Shown here piece after piece: positions 7,891 to 14,080 of a DNA stretch of 15,047 nt. Made by a program: the position numbers and the translations under genes. Origin of the DNA: Pseudomonadota bacterium. GTDB lineage: Bacteria > Pseudomonadota > Alphaproteobacteria > Sphingomonadales > Sphingomonadaceae. The notes under the pieces are model-generated. The model was not told where the DNA came from. It ran no database searches and saw only the letters and a list, made by a program, of their open reading frames with translations. The DNA lies in the NCBI GenBank assembly GCA_023424275.1, contig JAFAED010000049.1:1-15047 (forward strand), written 5' to 3'. The stretch's first letter is position 1, and every line of letters starts with the position of its first letter.

Positions 7891-9057
7891 ATGGATCGCA
7901 ACACGAGCGGAACGTCCAAGCTGGTCGCAGCATCCGGCGGCCGGCCCCGCGCCAAGCACCGCGCGATTTCCAGCCGACGCCGCCCGCGCCGTTTTCCGGT
8001 TGTAGCGGAGGCGCTGCAGCCGGTCATACTCGATGATCAGATGAACGATTATTCGGTCGAGGCGGACAGCGCCGATCCCGACATGGACATGTTCACCTCG
8101 CTCGGCGACCCGCGCCATTTTCGCGTTCAGGGGTCGACTGGCGATGCCTATGGCTATTATGAATATTGCCGACTGGAAGAAGGCTTTTTCGCCTATATCT
8201 GCGACGCAACCTATCTTGTGCCCCTCCCGATATCGATCGTCGCCGAAAATATGATCCGCGTCCGCGTCGCCAGCGACGGTGACGGCGAATATGCGACCGC
8301 CGACGGCGAACTGCTCGACCTCAAGGGGCCGAGCGCGTCGATCGTCATCGAGCCGCCGGGGCAGCAGCCCGCAGTGGCGGTGTCGGCTGGACACAATCTC
8401 TCTGCCGAAGTCTATGTCCACCGCGACATGCTGGCGCGCCTCTACGCCCGCGACGATCATGAACTGCCTGCCGTCCTGCAAACCTTCCTTGCTGGTAACC
8501 TTCAGCATACGGTTGCCCGCCGCCTGCCGCTGAGTCCGCAAATCCTGCGCGCGCTCGAGGATTTGCGGGGTTGCACGCTCGAGGGTCGGAGCCGGCGCCT
8601 CGTCATCCGCGCGAAGGCCATCGAGATATTATGCTACGCAATCGAGGCACTGGCGCAGGATGAAAATGGCAGCAGCGCGCCCGAAGCGTCGAAGATTGCG
8701 GCAAATGGCGTGCTGAAGGCGCAGCGGCTGCTGGCGGAGAATTTCGTCACCCCGCCATCGCTCGACGACCTCGCGCACAAGGTCGGGATGAGCCGCAGCA
8801 GCCTGTGCGCCGCTTTCCGCCAGATCGTGGGGCGATCGGTCTTCGACTATATCGGAGACCTCCGGATGCAGGAAGCACTGGCAATGCTGAATCGGCAGGA
8901 CGCGACGATCGCCGAAATCGCCTATGCCGTAGGATATGGTCACCCATCCAGCTTCTCGGTCGCGGTTCAGCGGCGCTTCGGCACCACCGCCAGCGAACTC
9001 CGCCGTCGGGAACTGGCTTCCACATTAGAGCACCGGCCGGCCGCGATGGACCTATGA
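7891..9057 (+). CDS. AraC-family transcriptional regulator, 388 aa
   Basis: This DNA-binding regulator has two helix-turn-helix motifs at the C-terminus. The first is PSLDDLAHKVGMSRSSLCAAFRQIVGRS, about residues 289-316. The second is ATIAEIAYAVGYGHPSSFSVAVQRRFG, about 339-365. This is the AraC/XylS signature in its normal spacing. The N-terminal 230 residues form a divergent sensor region, somewhat like PchR-type regulators (for example YYEYCRLEEGFFAYICDATYLV). Residues about 15-35 are unusually rich in Arg (RPRAKHRAISSRRRPRRFP). The start at 7891 is chosen from the strong ribosome site; ATGs at 7858 and 7873 are in frame, and 7858 lies almost at the predicted transcription start. The gene is divergent from the SRPBCC-peptidase unit, which makes that unit the natural target. 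The effector is unknown. Confidence 0.88.
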   Translation: MDRNTSGTSKLVAASGGRPRAKHRAISSRRRPRRFPVVAEALQPVILDDQMNDYSVEADSADPDMDMFTSLGDPRHFRVQGSTGDAYGYYEYCRLEEGFFAYICDATYLVPLPISIVAENMIRVRVASDGDGEYATADGELLDLKGPSASIVIEPPGQQPAVAVSAGHNLSAEVYVHRDMLARLYARDDHELPAVLQTFLAGNLQHTVARRLPLSPQILRALEDLRGCTLEGRSRRLVIRAKAIEILCYAIEALAQDENGSSAPEASKIAANGVLKAQRLLAENFVTPPSLDDLAHKVGMSRSSLCAAFRQIVGRSVFDYIGDLRMQEALAMLNRQDATIAEIAYAVGYGHPSSFSVAVQRRFGTTASELRRRELASTLEHRPAAMDL

Positions 9058-9068
9058 CAAATATCTGC

Positions 9069-9090
9069 CCGAAAATGCCGACATTCTCGG
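9069..9090 (+). terminator. Stem-loop 11 bp after the AraC-family stop
   Basis: CCGAAAATG-CCGA-CATTCTCGG pairs nine positions with one A-C mismatch and a 4-base loop. It sits just beyond the stop codon of the regulator gene. There is no T-run after it, so termination here would not be of the classical intrinsic kind. Confidence 0.35.
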
Positions 9091-9169
9091 ATTCGAACCT
9101 GCGGGGCGGATATGAGCGCTCCCTTAAATCCGCACTCGCCAACTCTTTCTAAGATTTGACGATTCGGAT

Positions 9170-9352
9170 TCAGAGCATTTGGGAAGCATCTTGGTACGTA
9201 CCGAAAATTTTCGGATCGATACCAACAACAATACCAGCAAATTGCTCAAACAGCGCGAACCAGGAAAAACACATCGGATGCTCTAAGGCGACGTGGAACC
9301 GTCTGAACCCCAGCTTTTCAGCCAAGTTTTCATGCTGAAAGTGAGACGCCAT
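9170..9352 (-). CDS. Doubtful small ORF, 60 aa
   Basis: The reading begins MASHFQHENLAEKL and continues with a fairly protein-like stretch (CFSWFALFEQFAGIVVGID) before ending at ASQML. It does not match a family I recognise. No convincing ribosome site precedes the ATG. It lies in the AT-richer patch, where stop-free frames are less likely by chance than in the GC-rich neighbours, which is the main argument for it. An overlapping + strand ORF of the same length (9156-9338) is less protein-like. It may be a fragment of a decayed gene carried by an inserted element. Confidence 0.25.
   Translation of the reverse strand: MASHFQHENLAEKLGFRRFHVALEHPMCFSWFALFEQFAGIVVGIDPKIFGTYQDASQML
9193..9214. 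repeat. Two overlapping perfect palindromes
   Basis: GGTACGTACC (9193-9202) and CCGAAAATTTTCGG (9201-9214) are perfect 10-bp and 14-bp palindromes sharing two bases. Such a pair could be a protein-binding site or the end of a small mobile repeat. There is no second copy elsewhere in the window. Confidence 0.5.
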
Positions 9353-9382
9353 GATACCGTGCGGGACGTCTTGGAACGGGCC

Positions 9383-9458
9383 TGGCAGGGGCAGCAGGAC
9401 TCGAACCCGCGACCCTCGGTTTTGGAGACCGATGCTCTACCAACTGAGCTATACCCCT
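9383..9458 (-). tRNA. tRNA-Trp (anticodon CCA)
   Basis: This is a complete 76-base tRNA on the - strand. It begins AGGGGTATAGCTCAG and ends TGCCCCTGCCA with an encoded CCA tail. The acceptor arms AGGGG and CCCCT pair. The D-loop reads AGTTGGTAGA. The anticodon stem CGGT/ACCG encloses the loop CTCCAAA with anticodon CCA, which reads UGG (Trp). The T-loop has the standard GTTCGAGTC. The cloverleaf matches bacterial tRNA-Trp closely. In many alphaproteobacteria this gene precedes secE-nusG; here no secE follows, only the AT-richer patch and the convergent AraC gene. Confidence 0.97.
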
Positions 9459-9471
9459 AGGCCGGAGTGCG

Positions 9472-9500
9472 CCACTAGCCGGATTGGGCGGTCCCGGCAA
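9472..9500 (-). promoter_or_regulatory. Possible tRNA-Trp promoter
   Basis: On the - strand TTGCCG (9495-9500) and TAGTGG (9472-9477) are spaced by 17 bp and lie just upstream of the tRNA 5' end. The -35 matches at 4/6, but the -10 is poor (2/6). Position rather than sequence is the main support. Confidence 0.22.
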
Positions 9501-9550
9501 GGGGGATCGCGGCTTGCGCGCACGAGCCGGGCTGATATGCGCAATTTCGC

Positions 9551-10495
9551 ATGAGCAGCGCCGCCTCCCCTGCCGCCCCCGACGGCCCGCCGCAAAATTA
9601 TCTGGGCGGGATCGGGCTGCGCCTGCTGGCGATGATCAGCCTGTCGCTGATGTTCGTCCTCGTCAAAAACATCGACGCGGCGGGCATCCATATCGTCGAG
9701 AGCCTGTTCTGGCGGCAGGCGCTCGTCCTGCCCTTCCTGCTGGCCTGGGTGATGGCGACGAGCGGGCTGTCGTCGCTCAAGACGACACGGATCGGGGCGC
9801 ATGGCCGGCGAATGCTGATGGGGCTGACCGGCATGGCGTGCAATTTCGGTGCGATGATCCTGCTGCCGATGGCGGAGGCGACGACGATCAGCCTGTCGGT
9901 GCCGATCTTTGCGGTGATCTTTGCAGCGCTGCTTCTGGGCGAAGCGACGGGGTGGCAGCGGTGGAGCGCGGTGATCGTCGGCTTTGTCGGCGTGCTCGTC
10001 GTGCTCGACCCGCTTGCGAACTTCGCCGGCGGCTTTGGCGGCACCCACGGGATCGGCACGCTCGTCGCGCTGACCGGGGCGATCATGACCGCGCTGATCA
10101 CCATTGCCGTGCGCGACCTTGGCCGTACCGAAAATGCGGCAACGATCGTCTTCTGGTTCAGCCTGCTTTCGATGATCCCGCTGGGGATCGCCCTGCCCTT
10201 TGTCTTTACACCGCACAGCCTGCACGAATGGTTGCTGCTGATCGGGCTCGGCTTCCTCGGCGCGATCGTCCAGATGTCGCTCACCGGCGCGCTACGCCTC
10301 GCCCCCGTGTCGGTCGTGATCCCGATGGATTATTCGAGCCTGCTGTGGGCGATTGCCGCAGGCTGGTGGTTTTTCGGCACGCTGCCCGCCGACACGACAT
10401 GGGTCGGCGCGCCGTTGATCATTGCGTCGGGGCTGTTCATCGCCTGGCGCGAACATCGCCGCCATATCGACCGTCCGAAGGAGGTTGCCGCATGA
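9551..10495 (+). CDS. DMT superfamily (EamA) transporter, 314 aa
   Basis: This is an inner-membrane transporter of the drug/metabolite superfamily, with about ten hydrophobic helices in two repeated EamA halves (about 22-150 and 168-300). Examples are LLAMISLSLMFVLVK, LVLPFLLAWVMA and a Pro/Glu-containing helix (MAEATTISLSVPIFAVIFAALLLGE) typical of the first repeat. The matching second-repeat helix is RLAPVSVVIPMDYSSLLWAIAAGWWFF. The cytosolic tail is short and basic. The family exports metabolites, amino acids or drugs; the substrate cannot be read here. The ATG at 9551 has no clear Shine-Dalgarno and lies in a small hairpin. The gene ends in an ATGA overlap with the GST gene, indicating an operon. 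It is divergent from tRNA-Trp. Confidence 0.9.
   Translation: MSSAASPAAPDGPPQNYLGGIGLRLLAMISLSLMFVLVKNIDAAGIHIVESLFWRQALVLPFLLAWVMATSGLSSLKTTRIGAHGRRMLMGLTGMACNFGAMILLPMAEATTISLSVPIFAVIFAALLLGEATGWQRWSAVIVGFVGVLVVLDPLANFAGGFGGTHGIGTLVALTGAIMTALITIAVRDLGRTENAATIVFWFSLLSMIPLGIALPFVFTPHSLHEWLLLIGLGFLGAIVQMSLTGALRLAPVSVVIPMDYSSLLWAIAAGWWFFGTLPADTTWVGAPLIIASGLFIAWREHRRHIDRPKEVAA
10478..10484 (+). promoter_or_regulatory. Ribosome binding site of the GST gene
   Basis: AAGGAGG is seven bases before the ATG at 10492, inside the end of the DMT transporter gene. It fixes the GST start even though the same frame is open for a further kilobase upstream. Confidence 0.75.
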
Positions 10496-11124
10496 CGAGC
10501 CAAAACACCCGGCCGATATTATACCATTGCCCCGACGCGCGCTCGCTGCGCTGCCTGTGGGCGGTCGAGGAGGCGGGCATCGACGTCGACCTGCGCCTGC
10601 TCAAATTCCCGCCGCGCGCGTTCGAGCCCGACTATCGCGCGGTCAATCCGTTGATGACCATCCCCGGCTGGGTCGAAGACGGGCGGCTGATGACCGAATC
10701 GGCCGCGATCTGCGAACGCATCGCCGAGGGAACCCCGCTCGAGGTACGCCGCGACGAGGCCGATTACTGGGATGCGCGCAACTGGCTACACCGCAGCGAT
10801 GCGACGCTGACCTTTCCGCTCGCGATCATGATCCGCTACACGCGCGTGGAGCCCGAGGAGCGGAGACTGAGCCAAGCGGTCGCGGATTACAAAGCCTTTT
10901 TCGGCGGCCGTGCGAAGAGCATCGAAGCGGCGCTGGGCGACGGGCGCGAATGGCTTGTCGCGGGGAGGTTCACGATTGCCGATATCGTGATCGGCTATGC
11001 GGCGTTTCTGGCGACGACGCTGGGTGCCGACGACGTGCTGGGCGAGGCGACGAAAGCATGGCTTGCGCGCTGCACCGCGCGCGACGGATTCCAGCGGGCA
11101 CGCGAACGGCAAAAGGGCCGATGA
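10492..11124 (+). CDS. Glutathione S-transferase family protein, 210 aa
   Basis: This is a cytosolic glutathione transferase-like protein. The N-terminal thioredoxin-like half (about 1-83) begins PILYHCPDARSLRCLWAVEEAG. It has the cis-proline segment TIPGWVEDGRLMTES, ending in the ES(A)AI motif that binds the glutathione gamma-glutamyl group. The C-terminal helical half (about 90-205) carries GREWLVAGRFTIADIVIGYAAF, with the conserved GxFTIAD N-capping motif. The length is normal for the family. The start is set by a strong ribosome site and an ATGA overlap (10492-10495) with the DMT transporter, so the two are translated together. A transporter plus a GST suggests detoxification and export of an electrophile, but this is inference. 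The substrate is unknown. Confidence 0.9.
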   Translation: MTSQNTRPILYHCPDARSLRCLWAVEEAGIDVDLRLLKFPPRAFEPDYRAVNPLMTIPGWVEDGRLMTESAAICERIAEGTPLEVRRDEADYWDARNWLHRSDATLTFPLAIMIRYTRVEPEERRLSQAVADYKAFFGGRAKSIEAALGDGREWLVAGRFTIADIVIGYAAFLATTLGADDVLGEATKAWLARCTARDGFQRARERQKGR

Positions 11125-11143
11125 TGGTTCCGGTTCGCCCGCC

Positions 11144-11350
11144 CTATACGGCTTGCCGGGGTTCCTCGCCGAACATCACCTCGTCGCGCCGCCCAAGCGC
11201 CGACCGGGCGGCGGCACATTCTTGATAGCTTGCGCGTCGAATAATATCGGCGGGTTCGCACCCGTGCTGGACCGCCACCTGTTCCATCTGTCGTGCCATT
11301 TCCGCAAAGGGCCGAAGCGCCGCCTCAAGTTCTTCGATGCGATCGGTCAT
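11144..11350 (-). CDS. Small hypothetical protein, 68 aa
   Basis: This is a short, highly charged protein that I cannot assign to a family. The first half (TDRIEELEAALRPFAEMARQMEQVAV) is a likely amphipathic helix or coiled coil. The second half has AADIIRRASY-like helical sequence and an ECAAARSALGRRDEVMFGEE tail. There is no signal peptide or membrane segment. An AAGGA lies about 13 bases before the start, which is a loose spacing. It converges on the GST gene with 19 bp between stops. The coding call rests on its protein-like composition and on filling an otherwise empty gap. Confidence 0.55.
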   Translation of the reverse strand: MTDRIEELEAALRPFAEMARQMEQVAVQHGCEPADIIRRASYQECAAARSALGRRDEVMFGEEPRQAV

Positions 11351-11509
11351 GGGCGCGTGCGTCCTTTCTGGTGGAAATCCCCGATGCTAATTCGGCAAGA
11401 AGGAGAAGGTTCCATCGGGCACGAAAATATTCGATCGGTGTTCGGCCAGACGAACGTGGCAACGCCGCGAGGCCTGTCCCAAATCTTTCCGGCGTCGGGA
11501 CGGTGCGCG

Positions 11510-11538
11510 TTGGCGCGACCGAGCGAATAGGTTAGACC
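11510..11538 (+). promoter_or_regulatory. Possible promoter of the DUF2520 gene
   Basis: TTGGCG (11510-11515) and TAGACC (11533-11538) are 17 bp apart. Transcription would begin at about 11545, the A of the start codon, which would make the message leaderless. The -10 match is only 3/6, so this is a weak call. Confidence 0.25.
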
Positions 11539-11544
11539 CCGGCG

Positions 11545-12411
11545 ATGGAAACGCCCCGAGTCCGGAATTTCGGCATCATCGGCGCGGGCCGGGTCGCCCA
11601 GGCGCTCGCGCTCGGATTCGCGCCGCATTCGGCCGCCCCGCCGCTGTTGTGGGGGCGCTCGCACCAAGGTGCGAGCGCGGCGGCCGCGCGCGTCAACGGC
11701 GTCGCGGCCCGGACCGTCGACGATCTGGCTAGCGCCTGCGATATCGTCGCGATCGCCGTGTCCGACGACGCACTCGACCATGTGGCGGCCGATCTCGCGG
11801 CCAGACTACCGGCCGGCCGCACGCTGTTCGTCTTTCACGTCAGCGGGCGGAGCGGCGCGGCGATCCTGGGGCCGCTTCGTGCAGCAGGTGCCCTGACCGC
11901 GGCGGTGCATCCGGCGATGACCTTTACCGGCGCGCCCGAAAGCGAAGTCCGGCGCATGGCGGGCGCGCGGTTCGCGATCACCGGGTCCACCCCCGAAGCA
12001 AACGCGCATGCGCAGCATATCGTGTCATTATTGGGCGGCGTTGCGGTCGAGATCGCCGAAGAGCGACGCGCGCTGTATCACGCCGCGCTCTGCCATGCGT
12101 CGAACCATCTCGTTACGCTGATCGCGGGCGCATCGGACGCGCTGGCCGATGCAGGGGTCGACGACCCGGCGGCGCTGCTCGCCCCGCTCGTCCGCGCCGC
12201 GCTCGAAAACAGCCTTGCGCACGGGTTCGCCGGATTGTCGGGACCGCTGCTGCGCGGCGATCACCATACAATCGCCGATCATCTGGATGCGCTGGGTGCG
12301 TTCAGCCCCGACCTGCTGCCCGCCTATCGCGCGATGGCGCGGGCGACGACCGACGAGCTGGCGCGGGGCGGCGCCGCGGTCGCACCCGAACTCGACCCGA
12401 TGCTGCGCTGA
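11545..12411 (+). CDS. Rossmann-like and DUF2520 domain-containing protein, 288 aa
   Basis: This is a predicted NAD(P)-binding oxidoreductase-like protein. The N-terminus has a dinucleotide-binding fold with FGIIGAGRVAQALA (residues 9-22; glycine pattern G10-x-x-G13-x-G15). Next are the second beta-strand LLWGRS and a CDIVAIAVSDDAL segment. The conserved HPAMTFTG is at 122-129. The C-terminal DUF2520 helical region (about 150-285) includes ASNHLVTLIAGASDAL and the family motif GPLLRGDHHTIADHL. The architecture resembles 6-phosphogluconate or ketopantoate-type reductases, but the DUF2520 family has no settled reaction. No Shine-Dalgarno precedes the ATG. It converges on the acyl-CoA ligase gene with a 7-bp gap. 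Confidence 0.88.
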   Translation: METPRVRNFGIIGAGRVAQALALGFAPHSAAPPLLWGRSHQGASAAAARVNGVAARTVDDLASACDIVAIAVSDDALDHVAADLAARLPAGRTLFVFHVSGRSGAAILGPLRAAGALTAAVHPAMTFTGAPESEVRRMAGARFAITGSTPEANAHAQHIVSLLGGVAVEIAEERRALYHAALCHASNHLVTLIAGASDALADAGVDDPAALLAPLVRAALENSLAHGFAGLSGPLLRGDHHTIADHLDALGAFSPDLLPAYRAMARATTDELARGGAAVAPELDPMLR

Positions 12412-12422
12412 CGTCGCGTCAG
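12408..12422. terminator. Stem-loop spanning the two facing stop codons
   Basis: CTGACG-TCG-CGTCAG is a 6-bp perfect inverted repeat that contains the TGA of the DUF2520 gene and the TGA of the ligase gene, which face each other. It may act on both transcripts as an end structure. The stem is short and no T-run follows, so its role is uncertain. Confidence 0.3.
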
Positions 12423-13978
12423 TTCACCATCCGCTCGTAACCGGCCCAATAGGGCGCGCGCAGATCCTTGCGAAGGATCTTGCCGCTGGCGTTGCGCGGC
12501 AGCGCCTCGATCACGTCGATGCTGCGCGGGCATTTGAACGGGGCGATGCGTTCGCGCGCCCAGGCGATGATGTCGGCTTCCTCGACCGTCGTGCCGGGCT
12601 TTGCGACGACGACCGCTTTCACCGTCTCCCCCCATTTCTGGTCGGGGATGCCGATGACCGCGACCTCCTGCACCGCGGGATGCCCAAAGATCGCGCTTTC
12701 GACCTCGGCCGGATAGACATTTTCGCCGCCGGTGATGATCATGTCCTTCATCCGGTCGTGGATGAAGAGATAGCCGTCGGCGTCGAGGAAGCCCGCATCG
12801 CCGGTACGGATCCAGCCGTCGTCGGTCATCGTCTTTGCGGTCGCATCGGGCAGGTTCCAGTAACCGATCATATTGTTCGACGAGCGTGTCACGACCTCGC
12901 CCACCTCGCCCGTCGGCACCGATTGACCGTCGGGGCCGAGGATGACGATTTCGACCCCGGGAAGCGCCTTGCCCGCCGAGCGCATGCGCGCATTGCCCGC
13001 CGGATCATGATCCTCGGGCGGCAGCATCGAGATGGTGCCCGTGGTTTCGGTCATGCCATAAGCCTGAATGAACTGCGCGCCGAAGACCTGGATGCACTGG
13101 CGCAGCAGTTCGAGCGGGATCGGCGCCGCGCCATAAAGGATATATTTGAGGCGGCTGTAGTCGACGCTGGCGCAGCGCGGGTGCATCAACAGCATCTGGA
13201 GCGCCGCGGGGACCATGAAGAAGCGCGTGACGCCATGCTGCTCGACCGCATCGAACACCCCATCAGGATTGAATTCGGCAAGCACCACGCCGGGAAGCCC
13301 GGCCGCAAGCGCCATGATGCCAAGCCCGGTGCCGCCAATATGCGCGCATGGCATCGCGACCAGCACCGCCTCGTCATCCTCCCATTTGGTATAGGGCATG
13401 TCGAGGGTGCTCGAATGTTTGCGCAGCGCGAACAGGTTGCGGTTCGAAAGCACGGCGCCTTTTGGGTTGCCGGTGGTGCCCGAGGTATAGAGCTGGAGCA
13501 CCGCGTCATTGGCGCCCGACGGCTCGAATGGCACGCGCGCGGCCGCGTTGATCATCGCCCAGGCATCGGCAGCGCCGACGATTGCGGGGTCGTTCTGAAG
13601 CTTTCCGGCAAGCTGGTCGGCCAGCCCGTCGAACCCCGGACCGGCGAAGACCATCTTGGCTTGCGTATCATTGACGATGAACGCCCATTCGGCCGGCGAC
13701 AGGCGCCAGCCGATCGGCGCCATCACGATGCCCGCGCGCGCGGCTCCATAGAAAAGCGTGAAATAGAGGTCGCTGTTCTTGCCGATCCACGCAATCCGGT
13801 CGCCCTTCTTCAACCCCGCGGCGATCAACGCCGAGGCGGCGCGCGCAGTAAGATCGTCGAGCTCTGCATAGCTGTAAACGCGGTCCTCTTCGCGCATCGC
13901 CACACGGTCCGGACGTTCGTCCGCCCAATGGGTCAGGAATTCGTCGAACGTAAACAGCTCCGAAACGTCGCGGCCCAT
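12419..13978 (-). CDS. AMP-dependent acyl-CoA ligase (fatty-acid--CoA ligase type), 519 aa
   Basis: This enzyme activates a carboxylic acid with ATP to an acyl-adenylate and then a CoA thioester in the cytosol. The hallmark motifs of the ANL superfamily are all present. The P-loop YTSGTTGNPKG starts at Tyr164, YGMTE is at 307-311, and the hinge/ATP-binding region is GWIRTGDAGFLDADGYLFIHDRMKD. The catalytic Lys500 is in NASGKILRK. The length and the VYSYAELDDLTARAASAL start are typical of medium- or long-chain ligases. The start at 13978 is supported by a GAGGAG-rich leader. It faces the DUF2520 gene. Nothing next to it names its acid; fatty, aromatic and steroid side-chain acids are all possible. 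Confidence 0.93.
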   Translation of the reverse strand: MGRDVSELFTFDEFLTHWADERPDRVAMREEDRVYSYAELDDLTARAASALIAAGLKKGDRIAWIGKNSDLYFTLFYGAARAGIVMAPIGWRLSPAEWAFIVNDTQAKMVFAGPGFDGLADQLAGKLQNDPAIVGAADAWAMINAAARVPFEPSGANDAVLQLYTSGTTGNPKGAVLSNRNLFALRKHSSTLDMPYTKWEDDEAVLVAMPCAHIGGTGLGIMALAAGLPGVVLAEFNPDGVFDAVEQHGVTRFFMVPAALQMLLMHPRCASVDYSRLKYILYGAAPIPLELLRQCIQVFGAQFIQAYGMTETTGTISMLPPEDHDPAGNARMRSAGKALPGVEIVILGPDGQSVPTGEVGEVVTRSSNNMIGYWNLPDATAKTMTDDGWIRTGDAGFLDADGYLFIHDRMKDMIITGGENVYPAEVESAIFGHPAVQEVAVIGIPDQKWGETVKAVVVAKPGTTVEEADIIAWARERIAPFKCPRSIDVIEALPRNASGKILRKDLRAPYWAGYERMVN

Positions 13979-14019
13979 CGCCTCTCTCTCCTCGAATCGC
14001 GTCTTTTGCGCGGCATCGG

Positions 14020-14055
14020 AAAAAAGCTAGCGCTTATACTCGCAAGGTAAAGCGC
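14020..14055 (-). terminator. Intrinsic terminator after the DUF938 gene
   Basis: On the - strand GCGCTT-TAC pairs with GTA-(T)-AAGCGC, a nine-pair stem with one bulged base (14030-14039 with 14047-14055) and a 7-base loop. Four bases later comes a run of six T (14020-14025). It lies 25 bases past the DUF938 stop in the right orientation to end the ABA4-DUF938 transcript before the ligase gene. Confidence 0.55.
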
Positions 14056-14080
14056 CGATCGCCCTATCCTGTCAGGGACG

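Larger units (their letters stand above)
9058..9382. other. AT-richer intergenic patch with palindromes, downstream of tRNA-Trp
   Basis: This stretch separates the AraC gene from the tRNA-Trp 3' end. By hand count 9141-9340 is about 45% GC, far below the coding regions around it. It holds a stem-loop at 9069-9090, two overlapping perfect palindromes at 9193-9214, inverted repeats AGAGCAT/ATGCTCT (9172-9178 and 9278-9284) and TTTCAGC/GCTGAAA (9316-9322 and 9334-9340), and one doubtful 60-aa ORF on -. I see no recognisable transposase or integrase. It could be the remains of an inserted element or a lineage-specific repeat. Confidence 0.45.

Noticed and set aside
11108..11143. GGGC/GCCC pair followed by TTTT on the - strand as a terminator for the small hypothetical gene
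   Set aside because: The stem is only four pairs with an 18-base loop and lies inside the GST coding end, so it is too weak to call.
14032..14042. TATAAG on the - strand as a -10 box for the ligase gene
   Set aside because: No acceptable -35 lies 16-18 bp upstream, and the bases are part of the likely DUF938 terminator stem.
12149..14050. 633-codon open frame on + opposite the acyl-CoA ligase
   Set aside because: Low-complexity Arg/His/Asp-rich translation with no recognisable motif. The ligase on the other strand has every family motif.
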